Counted from the stretch's first letter, positions 7,854-15,812 are shown. The stretch is DNA of 43,854 nt from Kiloniellales bacterium (GCA_028280455.1 JANQLT010000099.1:1-43854), one strand, 5' to 3'. Made by a program: numbers and translations. Notes: generated by a model not told the origin, from the letters alone.

Positions 7854-9064
7854 ACCGCGCCCTCCTCGCGGAGCCGGGCGATCCCCGCGGGCGTGTAGCC
7901 CAGCTCCGCCAGGATCGTCTCGCTGTCCTCGCCGAGCTGCGGCCCGCAATGGGTCGGCAGATCCATGTCCGAGAGGCGGATCGGCCCGGTCAGCATGTCC
8001 ACGGAGGGGCCGCCGTTGCGCGGCTGGAAGGAGGCCACGCGCCGCTGCTCGCGGACGAAGGGATTGTCCAGCGCCTGGGCGACGTCGTAGACCGGCGCCA
8101 CCGGCACGCTACCGGCAAGGCGCTCGATCCAATCCTGCGTATCGAGCGTCTCGAAGGTCCGGTCGAGCAGCTCGGTCAGCTCGTCCCGGTGGGCCAGCCG
8201 CGCCTTGAAGTCGTGGAATCGCGGGTCCGTGGCCAGCTTCGGGCGGCCGAGCTTGGCGCAGAACAGCGGCCAGAACTTCTCCTTGTTGCACATGACGAAG
8301 ATCCAGCCGTCGCGCGTCCGGTAGAGCTGGCTCGGGGTCAGCGACGGGTGGGCCGAGCGCGGCTCACGGCCCTGTCGATGCCCGCCGTTGAAGTACCAGG
8401 CCGCCAGGTAGTTCAGGTTGTGCAAGGCGACGTCGAAGAGGCTGACGTCGACGTCGCGCCCGCGGCCCGTCTCGCGGGCGCCGACCAGGGCGGAGACCAG
8501 GGCGAAGCCGGTCATCAGGCCGGTCATCATGTCGACGATCGACAGGCCGAAGCGCGCGGGCGGCCCGTTCGGCTCGCCGGTCAGGCTGAGGTAGCCCGCC
8601 TCGGCCTGCATCAGGTAGTCGTAGCCCGGCCAGGACTTGCGCGTGCCCTCGCGGCCGTAGGCGGAGAGATGGGCGCAGACGATCCGCGGGTTGATGTCCT
8701 TGAGATCCTCGTAGGTCAGCCGCAGGCGCTCCGCCTGGGTGCCCCGCAGGTTGTCGATCAGGGCGTCGCTCGTCTCGACCAGGGCTTCGAGGACTTCCCG
8801 TCCGGCGGCCGTCTTGAGGTTCAGGGTGAGACTGCGCTTGTTGCGGTTGAAGGCCTGGAAGAAGTGGCTGTTGCCCTCCTCGAAGAAGTAGGGCCCGACC
8901 TGGCGGCCGACGTCGCCGCCGTCGCTCGGGTTCTCGATCTTGATCACCTCGGCGCCCAGGTCGGCCATCAGCATGGTGCCGAAGGGCCCGGCGCCGTACT
9001 GCTCCACGGCGATCACGCGCACGCCGTCCAAGGGCAGGCGGGCCTCGTCGGATGGTTGCTTCAT
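7850..9064 (-). CDS. CaiB/BaiF class III CoA-transferase
   Basis: 404 residues, full family length. Transfers CoA to a carboxylic acid, the usual activation step before acyl-CoA dehydrogenation or hydration. The N-terminal GVRVIAVEQYGAGPFGTMLM block, ADLGAEVIKIE and the catalytic aspartate D178 in LSIVDMMTG are present. ATG 9064 overlaps the TGA of the upstream acyl-CoA dehydrogenase gene; the long upstream frame is an antisense-type extension inside that gene. Its 3' end overlaps the GntR start by 4 bases. Substrate unknown. Confidence 0.92.
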   Translation of the reverse strand: MKQPSDEARLPLDGVRVIAVEQYGAGPFGTMLMADLGAEVIKIENPSDGGDVGRQVGPYFFEEGNSHFFQAFNRNKRSLTLNLKTAAGREVLEALVETSDALIDNLRGTQAERLRLTYEDLKDINPRIVCAHLSAYGREGTRKSWPGYDYLMQAEAGYLSLTGEPNGPPARFGLSIVDMMTGLMTGFALVSALVGARETGRGRDVDVSLFDVALHNLNYLAAWYFNGGHRQGREPRSAHPSLTPSQLYRTRDGWIFVMCNKEKFWPLFCAKLGRPKLATDPRFHDFKARLAHRDELTELLDRTFETLDTQDWIERLAGSVPVAPVYDVAQALDNPFVREQRRVASFQPRNGGPSVDMLTGPIRLSDMDLPTHCGPQLGEDSETILAELGYTPAGIARLREEGAV

Positions 9065-10242
9065 CAGACCGGGTTCCGCTCGATCAGCCGCTTGGCGATG
9101 AGCAGCCGCTGCAGCTCGTTGGTGCCTTCGCCGATCGCCAGCAGCGGCGCGTCGCGATAGAGGCGCTCGACGACGAACTCCTTGGCGTAGCCGTAGCCGC
9201 CGAAGATGCGCATGCATTCCAGGGAGTTCTCGATCGCCGCCTCGCTGGCGAAGAGCTTGGCCATGCCGGCCTCCATGTCGCAGCGCTCGCCGCGGTCGAG
9301 GGCGTTGGCGGCCTGTTCGACCAGCAGCCGCGATGCCTCGGTCCGGGTCGCCATGTCGGCGAGCTTGAGGGCGATGGCCTGGTGCTGGTGGATCGGCTTG
9401 CCGAAGGTCTTGCGCTGCTGGCTGTAGGCGACGGCCTCGTCGAGCGCCGCCTGGGCGATGCCGACGCCGCGCGCGGCCACGTTGACGCGGCCGAGCTCGA
9501 GGCCGGAGAGGGCGCATTGCAGGCCCTGGCCTTCCACGCCGCCGATCAGGCAGTCGGCCGGCACGCGGTAGTCCTCGAAGATCAGCTCGGCGCTGTCGAT
9601 GCCCTTGTAGCCGAGCTTCTCCAGCTTGCGGCTGACGCCGAAGCCCTCGCGCTTCTCGGCCAGCAGCATGCTCATGCCCCTGTGCCGCGGCTCGGCCTGC
9701 AGGTCGGTCTTGACCAGCAGCGCGAAGCATTGGCCCTCGATGCCGTTGGAGATCCAGATCTTGGTCCCGTTCACCCGGTAGTCCTCGCCCTCGCGGCGGG
9801 CCAGGGTGCGGATCGCCTGCAGGTCGGTGCCGCAATCGGGCTCGGTCAGCGCCAGGCCGCCGCGCAGCTCGCCGCTGGCGAAGCGCGGCAGGAAGCGCTG
9901 CTTCTGCGCCTCGGTGCCGCGCTGCTCGACGATGTAGGCCATGATCAGATGGGAGTTGATGATCCCGGTCAGCGACATCCAGACCCGCGCGATGCGCTCG
10001 ATCATCCGGGCGTAGAGGCTGGGCGACAGGCCGAGGCCGCCGTAGTCGGGCGAGATCAGGGCGCCGAACAGGCCCAGCTCCTTCATCCCCTCGACGATGC
10101 CGTGGGGATAGGCGTCGGCATGCTCCAGGGCCATGGCATGAGGCCGGACCTCGCGCTCGAGGAACTTGTCGAGGCTGTCGAGGATCAGGCGCTCCTGCTC
10201 CTGCCGCTCCTCGTCGGCGGGCGTCACGGCGGCGCTCGACAT
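9064..10242 (-). CDS. acyl-CoA dehydrogenase
   Basis: Flavoprotein that makes an alpha,beta double bond in an acyl-CoA. 392 residues with the usual layout: N-terminal helical domain, a middle beta domain with LTEPDCGTDLQ (133-143) and WISNG, and a C-terminal helical domain with QQRKTFGKPI and FGGYGYAKEF. The catalytic base is E372 in GEGTNELQ, as in medium-chain and glutaryl-type enzymes. ATG 10242 has GGAGG eight bases upstream and is preferred over GTG 10269, which overlaps the preceding stop. In this operon it probably oxidises the CoA thioester made by the neighbouring transferase. Confidence 0.92.
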   Translation of the reverse strand: MSSAAVTPADEERQEQERLILDSLDKFLEREVRPHAMALEHADAYPHGIVEGMKELGLFGALISPDYGGLGLSPSLYARMIERIARVWMSLTGIINSHLIMAYIVEQRGTEAQKQRFLPRFASGELRGGLALTEPDCGTDLQAIRTLARREGEDYRVNGTKIWISNGIEGQCFALLVKTDLQAEPRHRGMSMLLAEKREGFGVSRKLEKLGYKGIDSAELIFEDYRVPADCLIGGVEGQGLQCALSGLELGRVNVAARGVGIAQAALDEAVAYSQQRKTFGKPIHQHQAIALKLADMATRTEASRLLVEQAANALDRGERCDMEAGMAKLFASEAAIENSLECMRIFGGYGYAKEFVVERLYRDAPLLAIGEGTNELQRLLIAKRLIERNPV

Positions 10243-10265
10243 GCTGCGCTCCTCCAAAGGCTCGG

Positions 10266-11663
10266 TCACGCGGTGCCCAGCGCCGCGGCGAACTGCCGCG
10301 CCGGCAAGCTTTCCGGCGCCGCCAGGATCAGGCTTTCGATCTCCTCGGCCCGGCGCGCGGAGACCGAGGCCGTGGCGTTCTGCCGGAACTTCTCGGCGAT
10401 CTCCTCGTTGGCCAGAGGCCGGTCGGCGGCGCCGCGGTTGACCGCCTCGCGGTGGTGCAGGCTCCGGCCGTCGGACAGCGCGATCGAGACCTCGCCGGAA
10501 TAGGCCTTGGGATAGGGCGAGTCCGGGTCCGGCTCGCAGTCGACCCGGGCGGCGAGCTCGAGGATCTCCGGATCGCGGAGCGTGTCTCCCTCGATCTCGG
10601 CCAGGCTGACCTGTCCGCGGCGGATCGCGGCGGCGACCAGGAAGGGGACGCTGAACTGGGCATCGTAGCTGTTCGCCGGGCGCTTCTTGTTGGCTTCCGG
10701 CTCGCAGACCACCGGCATGACCTCGCGCGGCAGGCGCACCGTGATCCGCTCGACCGCGGCCCCGTTGATGTCCGGGGAGAGCGCGAGGGCGGCGTCGATG
10801 GAGCCGTGGGTGAAGTGGCAGGCGGGAAAGGGCTTGATGGCGGTCTCCATCAGCTCCCAGACGCTGCCCAGGTCGCGGGTCGCGATCGACAGGTCGCAGG
10901 CCTCGAAGCGCGCGCCGAGATAGCTGCGGTAGAGCCCGTATCGGCCCTCGTAGGGTTGGCTGGCGCCGACGAAGCCCGCCGCGGCCAAGGTCGCGGCCTG
11001 CAGGCCGGCGGCCGCGGCCCAGCCGGGATGGATGCGCTTGGTCCAGCCGCCGTCCTCGAGGAACTCCAGGCTGCCCGACGCGAAGCTGAGGGCGATGCCC
11101 TGGGCCTGGCGCAGCTCGGCCGCGGTGAGGTCCAGGAGCTTGCCGGCGACCAGCGCGCTGGAGAAGGCGCCGACCACGCCGGTCGGGTGGAAGCCGGCGG
11201 CATGGAACTGGCTGTTCGCGGCCTGGCCCAGGCGCGCGGCCACCTCGACGCCGAGCACATAGGCCGTCAGCAGGCGCTCGAAGTCGGCGCCGGCGAGCTC
11301 GGCCGCGGCCAGGGCGGCGGGGAAGGCGCTGGCCGTCGGATGGACCACCGCGCCGATGTGGGTGTCGTCGAAGTCCAGGCCGTGGCAGAGCAACCCGTTG
11401 AGGGTGGCGGCGTCGCGCGGCGCCAGGCGGCTCGGCAGGCCGAGCACGGCGCAGTCGCCGGCACCGCCGACGCGCTGCAAGGCGACCAGCGTGCGCTGGG
11501 CGAAGTCGCGCTTGCCCGAAGCCAGGGCGATGCCGATGGCGTCCAGCAGGTGGTGCCGGGCGCGCCGCCGGACCGTCTCGGGGATCGCGTCGGCGGTCAG
11601 CGTCGCGGCGAAGTCGGCGAGCCGCTCGGCGATCGCGACCTGGTTGTGGGTTGGGTCATGCAT
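10266..11663 (-). CDS. MmgE/PrpD family protein (second)
   Basis: 465 residues, full length. Family hallmarks are LLCHGLDFDDTHIGAVVHP (about 92-110), the HPTGVVGAFSSA segment and IKPFPACHFTHGSIDAAL (about 275-292). Known members dehydrate 2-methylcitrate, decarboxylate cis-aconitate or epimerise iminodisuccinate. Its stop overlaps the alternative GTG of the acyl-CoA dehydrogenase gene by two bases. It is clearly divergent from the copy at 601-2034, so the two are probably not redundant. Specific reaction unknown. Confidence 0.88.
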   Translation of the reverse strand: MHDPTHNQVAIAERLADFAATLTADAIPETVRRRARHHLLDAIGIALASGKRDFAQRTLVALQRVGGAGDCAVLGLPSRLAPRDAATLNGLLCHGLDFDDTHIGAVVHPTASAFPAALAAAELAGADFERLLTAYVLGVEVAARLGQAANSQFHAAGFHPTGVVGAFSSALVAGKLLDLTAAELRQAQGIALSFASGSLEFLEDGGWTKRIHPGWAAAAGLQAATLAAAGFVGASQPYEGRYGLYRSYLGARFEACDLSIATRDLGSVWELMETAIKPFPACHFTHGSIDAALALSPDINGAAVERITVRLPREVMPVVCEPEANKKRPANSYDAQFSVPFLVAAAIRRGQVSLAEIEGDTLRDPEILELAARVDCEPDPDSPYPKAYSGEVSIALSDGRSLHHREAVNRGAADRPLANEEIAEKFRQNATASVSARRAEEIESLILAAPESLPARQFAAALGTA

Positions 11664-11688
11664 GCTCTGGGTTCCAAAGTCCGGGTGT

Positions 11689-12189
11689 CTAGGTGGCGCA
11701 ATGGGCGCGTTTCGGAATCAGGCTGGCGCGCTCGAAGGCCATGAAAACCGTGCCGTCGGCCTTGTAGCCTTCGGTGCGCGTGGTCACGATTCCCTGGGTC
11801 GGGCGCGATTGCGACTCGCGCACCGAGAGGACCTCGCTGCGGGCATAGACGGTGTCGCCCGGGAAGACCGGCGCCGTCAGCTTGATCTCGCGCCAGCCCA
11901 GGTTGGCGACCGACTTGGCGCTGACGTCGTTCACCGTCATGCCGACGACGATGGCCAGGGTGAGGGCGCTGTTCACCAGGGGCCGGCCGAACTCGCTCTC
12001 GGCCGCGAAGGCGTGGTCGCAGTGCAGTGGATGGCTGTTCATGGTCAGCAGGCTGAACTGGATGTTATCGGCCTCGGTGATGGTCCGGCCCGGCCGGTGC
12101 TCATAGACGTCGCCGACCGTGAAGTCCTCCAAGGCCCGCCCATAGCTGGCCAGATAGCGCTGGGGCGCGATCTCGGCTGGATCGAGCAT
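11689..12189 (-). CDS. MaoC family dehydratase
   Basis: 166 residues with a single hotdog fold. MaoC enzymes add water to enoyl-CoA. The active-site segment reads LTMNSHPLHCD (about residues 48-58). The aspartate of the common GDxNPxH motif is replaced by asparagine, as I recall for the branch that includes mesaconyl- and itaconyl-CoA hydratase-like proteins. First gene of the leftward operon. ATG 12189 follows GAGG by five bases; GTG 12195 is an alternative start two codons upstream. Together with the dehydrogenase and CoA-transferase it suggests oxidation and hydration of a branched or dicarboxylic acyl-CoA. Confidence 0.85.
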   Translation of the reverse strand: MLDPAEIAPQRYLASYGRALEDFTVGDVYEHRPGRTITEADNIQFSLLTMNSHPLHCDHAFAAESEFGRPLVNSALTLAIVVGMTVNDVSAKSVANLGWREIKLTAPVFPGDTVYARSEVLSVRESQSRPTQGIVTTRTEGYKADGTVFMAFERASLIPKRAHCAT

Positions 12190-12218
12190 CGTCACCTCGA
12201 CTAAAGCAGGGTTTCAAT

Positions 12219-12230
12219 TTGTCTGGACAA
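12219..12230. promoter_or_regulatory. inverted repeat TTGTCTGGACAA, candidate GntR operator 1
   Basis: TTGTC-tg-GACAA is a perfect inverted repeat 30 bases before the first gene of the leftward operon. On the minus strand it abuts a TAAAAT box (12235-12230) that could serve as -10, with a weak TTCCAA 17 bases further upstream. Short symmetrical sites of this form are usual for GntR-family regulators, and a GntR gene ends this operon. Assignment is inferred. Confidence 0.6.
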
Positions 12231-12328
12231 TTTTAGCGAGGAAGCTCGGGATTGGAAGAGGAAAAGCGGAGGGAGTGATCCTGGACCGCCGCCGGCCATT
12301 GGCAACCAGTGCCCGGATGCGCTCAAAA

Positions 12329-12338
12329 TGTCTGGACA
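12329..12338. promoter_or_regulatory. inverted repeat TGTCTGGACA, candidate GntR operator 2
   Basis: Second copy of the same symmetrical decamer, with flanking bases (A before and AAAT after) like those of copy 1. The two centres are 109 bp apart, close to a whole number of helical turns, which would suit looping or cooperative binding. No other copies were noticed, but the window was not searched by computer. Confidence 0.55.
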
Positions 12339-12403
12339 AATCCTTTGGGCGATTGAGAGATTTCTGGCAGGCTGTCGAGTCCTTGCCTCCGATAAGATCC
12401 TCC

Positions 12404-12422
12404 GTATTGACATTGTCAATAC
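12404..12422. promoter_or_regulatory. 19-bp perfect palindrome, candidate antitoxin operator
   Basis: GTATTGACATTGTCAATAC is perfectly symmetrical around base 12413 and contains a TTGACA box. It lies 21 bases before the antitoxin ATG. Ribbon-helix-helix antitoxins bind such palindromes to repress their own operon, so this is the natural operator. No convincing -10 box lies at the right distance from TTGACA, so the promoter start is not fixed. Confidence 0.65.
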
Positions 12423-12443
12423 AAAGCCCTCACCCTTGCTGGC

Positions 12444-12785
12444 ATGTCCAAGCGCCGCACGTCGTCCTCGGATGCCACCGGAGCCGCGACTCTCGCGGTC
12501 GCCGACCGCCCTTCGTCCGGCGACACCAAGGGCAGCATCAACCTGCGGGTCGAGGCAGGCACGCGCCAACTGATCGACGATGCGGCGGCGGTTCTCGGCA
12601 AGACGCGCACCGAGTTCATGATCGAGAGCGCACGGCGGGAGGCCATCGACGTGCTGCTCGACCAGAAGCTCTTCGTTCTCGATCCCGAGCGCTACGCCGA
12701 TTTCATGCAGGCGCTCGACAATCCTCCCGCACCGGGACCGAAGCTGCGGGCGCTGCTGCGCCGGGTCCCGGCCTGGGAGAGGTAG
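12444..12785 (+). CDS. DUF1778 ribbon-helix-helix antitoxin (TacA-like)
   Basis: 113 residues. The ribbon-helix-helix core GSINLRVEAGTRQLIDDAA (about 29-47) is followed by LGKTRTEFMIESARREA, which is the DUF1778 signature. The C-terminal tail (LFVLDPERYADFMQALDNPP) is the part that wraps the acetyltransferase toxin in known TacAT complexes. An unusual low-complexity extension of about 28 residues precedes the core; the ATG at 12444 is the only good start. The toxin frame overlaps or abuts the 3' end. Neutralises the toxin and represses the operon, probably through the palindrome at 12404. Confidence 0.9.
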   Translation: MSKRRTSSSDATGAATLAVADRPSSGDTKGSINLRVEAGTRQLIDDAAAVLGKTRTEFMIESARREAIDVLLDQKLFVLDPERYADFMQALDNPPAPGPKLRALLRRVPAWER

Positions 12786-12811
12786 CACTCCAGCCGCAGC
12801 GGTGTAGGCCA

Positions 12812-13309
12812 ATCCTCTCGGCACCCACGCCCCTGACGGCCGACCATGACCTCTCGGCGTTCGACTGCGGCGAGCCGGCATTGAACGACTGGCTGCGGCA
12901 TCGCGCCCTGAAGAACGAGAGCCGATTCTCGCGAACCTATGTCGTCTGCGACGGCGACCGCGTGGTCGCCTATTTCTGCATCTCCGCGGGGGCCGTCCAG
13001 CGCTCGGCGACGCCGGGCAAGCTTCGCCGCAACGCCCCGGACTCGATTCCGGTCTCGGTCATCGGGCGACTGGCCGTCAGCCGCGACCATGCGGGCAAGG
13101 GACTGGGGGCCGACCTGCTCGCAGATGCTCTGCGCCGGATAGCGGTGGCCTCCCAGAGCATCGGCATCGGGGCAGTGCTCGTTCAGGCCAAGAGCGATGC
13201 GGCGAAGCGGTTCTATATGAGCTGCGCGGAGTTCATCGAATACCCGGCGGACAGCCGGACCCTCTATCTCCCGATCGAGACCGTCGTGGCGGCCTTTGGC
13301 AAGGACTGA
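12812..13309 (+). CDS. GNAT acetyltransferase toxin (TacT-like); start codon unresolved
   Basis: TacT toxins acetylate the amino group of charged tRNAs and block translation. The frame shows the family opening LSAPTPLTADHDLSAFDCGE, the block RTYVVCDGDRVVAYFC, the acetyl-CoA loop HAGKGLGADLL and the C-terminal AKRFYMSC with the expected tyrosine. Length from here is 165 residues, normal for the family. No ATG, GTG or TTG occurs in frame near the expected start. The nearest options are ATC 12812, CTG 12773 or CTG 12833, and a GGGAGAGG site ends at 12782. The coordinate marks where homology begins. The gene may use a rare start, be silent, or carry a mutation. Confidence 0.75.
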   Translation: MLSAPTPLTADHDLSAFDCGEPALNDWLRHRALKNESRFSRTYVVCDGDRVVAYFCISAGAVQRSATPGKLRRNAPDSIPVSVIGRLAVSRDHAGKGLGADLLADALRRIAVASQSIGIGAVLVQAKSDAAKRFYMSCAEFIEYPADSRTLYLPIETVVAAFGKD

Positions 13310-13316
13310 AGTGCGA

Positions 13317-14438
13317 TCAGCTCGCCTTGGCCAGGAACCCCGACACCCGCGACAAGCCTTCCTTCAAAACGGCCGGGTTGTTCGCGTAGCCGATGCGGAC
13401 GTAGCCCTCGATGTCGAGGGCCGAGCCGGGCGTGAACATGACGCCGGTTTCCTCGAGGAGGGCGATGCAGAGCTCCCGGGAGCGCATCTCGAGGTCGTAT
13501 CTCAGCAGGGCCGTCGTGCCGGCGCGCGGCTTGACCCAAAACATGCGCGGCTCCTGCTCGACCCAGTCTTCGAGGATCTTCAGGTTGCCGCGGGTGATGG
13601 CGTGGCTGCGGCTCAGCACGGCGTCGCGGTTCTCCAGGGCCAGGGCGGCGAAGTGGTCGTCGATCATGCCCACCGAGATGGTGTCGTAGTCGCGGTGGAT
13701 CGACACGGCTTCGATGACCTCCTGCGGGGCGGCGACCCAGCCGAGGCGCAGGCCGGCGAGCGAGAAGGCCTTGGACATGCCCGCCGTGCTGATGCCCTTT
13801 TCGTAGATGTCGGCCATGGAGGCGGTCATGCCGTCGCCGGCCTGGTCGGTGCCGCGGTAGACCTCGTCGCAGAGGATCCAGGTGCCGAAGGGGCGGGCTA
13901 TGTCGGCGATCGCCTCCAGCATCTCGGGCTCGATCAGCGCGCCGGTCGGGTTGTTGGGGTTGTTCAGGGCGATCAGCCGGGTGGCGGGCGTCACCAGGCG
14001 GCGGAGGGCGTCGAGATCCGGCAGCCAGCCGTGCCGCTCCTGCAGTCTCAGAAGCCGCACGTCCGCGCCGATGGAGGCGGGGATCGAATAGTGCTGCTGA
14101 TAGGTCGGCACCACGGCCACCACCTGGTCGCCCGTGCTCACCAGAGCCTTGTGGACCAGCATGTTGGCGCCGATCGTGCCGTGGGTGACGACGACGTTCG
14201 CCGGCGCCTGCCGCTCGTAGAGCGCGGCGATGGCGCGGCGCAGGCGCTCGGAGCCTTCGATCGCGCCGTAGGTCATCTTCATCGAGAGCAGCTCGGAGAG
14301 GTCCGTGTCGTTGCGGCCGGTCAGTTGCATCAGCTCGCCGATGGTCAGGCTCTCGACGCAGGTCTCGGCCAGGTTCCAATCACACCTGGTCTCCCACTCG
14401 TTCATCCAGATCTCGACGCCAAAGGGGGCGATGTGCAC
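13317..14438 (-). CDS. PLP-dependent class I/II aminotransferase
   Basis: 373 residues, fold type I. The PLP-binding lysine is K223 in AGMSKAFSLAGLRLGW. NNPNNPTG (159-166), DEVYRG (191-196) and the C-terminal carboxylate-binding arginine in RIGYANN are all present. The start is GTG 14438 with AAGGAGA a few bases upstream. The gene converges on the toxin gene with a 7-base gap and has no functionally linked neighbour, so the amino donor and acceptor cannot be named. General similarity is to aspartate/aromatic aminotransferases and to the capreomycidine-synthase-like branch; the assignment within the family is uncertain. Confidence 0.88.
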   Translation of the reverse strand: MHIAPFGVEIWMNEWETRCDWNLAETCVESLTIGELMQLTGRNDTDLSELLSMKMTYGAIEGSERLRRAIAALYERQAPANVVVTHGTIGANMLVHKALVSTGDQVVAVVPTYQQHYSIPASIGADVRLLRLQERHGWLPDLDALRRLVTPATRLIALNNPNNPTGALIEPEMLEAIADIARPFGTWILCDEVYRGTDQAGDGMTASMADIYEKGISTAGMSKAFSLAGLRLGWVAAPQEVIEAVSIHRDYDTISVGMIDDHFAALALENRDAVLSRSHAITRGNLKILEDWVEQEPRMFWVKPRAGTTALLRYDLEMRSRELCIALLEETGVMFTPGSALDIEGYVRIGYANNPAVLKEGLSRVSGFLAKAS

Positions 14439-14601
14439 GGATGTCTCCTTCGCTCGGCACGGTGATAGGCAATCTTCGGCAGGCGGCTCCAGCCGGTCGA
14501 TCAGAGCCTAGTGCGGCGCCTTCTTTTCGCAAGAAGCGGATAGCTTGCGGGCCGCAGGCGGTCTATGGCTCCCGCAGGTCCGGCAAGGCAAGGGGGGTGC
14601 C

Positions 14602-14991
14602 ATGAGCGTCAAGGCCATCCGCGAGATCGACTACGTCATCCTGCCCTGCCGCGACCTGGCGGCGGCGCGGCTGTTCTACCGCGACGTCATGGGCTTCGCG
14701 CTGGTCGAGGACCACGAGGTCTGGGTCCGCTTCGAGGTCGGCAGCAGCTTCCTGACCCTGCGGCCGCGCGGGCCGTGGCTTGCCTGGCACGACGGCCCGT
14801 TGGACCCGGGCACGGCCTGCGTGCAATTGGCCTTCCAAGTCGCACCCGAGGAAGTCGACGCCTGTCACGCCGAGCTGGTCGAGAAGGGCGTCGAGATCGT
14901 CGAGCCGCCGGCCGACCAGGATTTCGGCCACCGCACGCTGTTTTTCCGTGACAGCGAGGACAACGTCGTCGAGATCTACGCGGAGATCTAG
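14602..14991 (+). CDS. VOC (glyoxalase/bleomycin-resistance) family protein
   Basis: 129 residues in two beta-alpha-beta-beta-beta modules. The first opens with REIDYVILPCRDLAAARLFYRDVMGF and the second ends with FFRDSEDNVVEIYAEI, where the glutamate is the usual metal ligand position of the family. The normal first-module His is not obvious (IDYVIL), so metal binding may be incomplete. ATG 14602 follows AAGGGGGG. The longer frame from 14545 lacks a ribosome-binding site. Members range from dioxygenases to lyases to drug-binding proteins; substrate unknown. Confidence 0.85.
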   Translation: MSVKAIREIDYVILPCRDLAAARLFYRDVMGFALVEDHEVWVRFEVGSSFLTLRPRGPWLAWHDGPLDPGTACVQLAFQVAPEEVDACHAELVEKGVEIVEPPADQDFGHRTLFFRDSEDNVVEIYAEI

Positions 14992-15059
14992 CGGCGGCCT
15001 CTCGACGGGATGGCTGTCCTCGATCCGGCCGACAGGCGACGCGGTTGGAGCCCTGGCCC

Positions 15060-15812
15060 ATGGACTATGACGACACCAACATGGCCGCCGTGTACGACTC
15101 GGGGCGCGGCTACGACCCGGAGACGCTGCGGCAGTGGCTGGCGCTGCTGTCCGACGCACTGCCCGAGGAGGGCATCTCGCGCATCGTCGATCTCGGCTGC
15201 GGCACCGGCCGCTTCACGGAGCCGCTGTCCGTTCATTTCGAGGCCGAGGTGATCGGCATCGATCCCTCGGCGACGATGCTCGAACAGGCCCGCGCGAAGT
15301 GCGCCCGTAGCAGCGTTCGTTTCGAGCTGCTGACGGGGAGTAGGCTCCCCGTGGAGGACGGCTCGGCCGACATGGTGTTCCTGTCGATGGTCTATCACCA
15401 CCTGCCGGACCCCGGGCAGACGATGCGTGAATGCCACCGCATCCTGCGCGACGGCGGCTACGTCTGCATCCGGAACAGCACGCTCGATGCGATCGGGAGC
15501 TTTCCCTACCTGAGGTTCTTCAACGGGATCCGGTCCATTGCGGAAGGACAACTGACATCGCGCCTGCAGATGACGTCGGTTCTCGAAAGCGCCGGTTTCG
15601 AGAGCGTGACGCACAAGGCCGTCACGCACGAGATGTCGCCCGATTGGCGGAGCTTCGCCGACAAGATGGCCTTGCGCGCCGACTCCTTCCTGGCCCGCTT
15701 GCCCGATGACGACTTCGAGGCGGGCATGGCCGTCCTGCGTGCCTACGCCGAGCAAGAGGCCCCCGGCGGCGCGGTGACCCAGGAGGTCGACTTCTTCGTT
15801 TTCCGACGATGA
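15060..15812 (+). CDS. class I SAM-dependent methyltransferase
   Basis: 250 residues with a Rossmann-like fold. Motif I is IVDLGCGTGRF (42-52), the acidic end of strand 2 is VIGIDPS (64-70), and motif IV reads ADMVFLSMVYHHLPDP, resembling the UbiE/Methyltransf_11 group. A C-terminal lid of about 90 residues follows. ATG 15060 has GGAG nine bases upstream; a TTG five codons earlier is possible. It stands alone on the plus strand after the VOC gene, 68 bases away. Substrate unknown. Confidence 0.88.
   Translation: MDYDDTNMAAVYDSGRGYDPETLRQWLALLSDALPEEGISRIVDLGCGTGRFTEPLSVHFEAEVIGIDPSATMLEQARAKCARSSVRFELLTGSRLPVEDGSADMVFLSMVYHHLPDPGQTMRECHRILRDGGYVCIRNSTLDAIGSFPYLRFFNGIRSIAEGQLTSRLQMTSVLESAGFESVTHKAVTHEMSPDWRSFADKMALRADSFLARLPDDDFEAGMAVLRAYAEQEAPGGAVTQEVDFFVFRR

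Noticed and set aside
9065..9835. In-frame upstream extension of the CoA-transferase gene at 7850
   Set aside because: Lies inside the acyl-CoA dehydrogenase gene in another frame; the family start MKQPSDEARLPLDGVRVIA begins at the ATG overlapping the preceding stop.
12275..12781. In-frame upstream extension of the toxin reading frame
   Set aside because: It overlaps the palindrome and the whole antitoxin in another frame; the translation is Arg-rich and unlike any TacT N-terminus.
14520..14536. CTTCTT-ttcgc-AAGAAG hairpin in the gap before the VOC gene
   Set aside because: Short stem with no link to a gene end or a regulator; could be chance.
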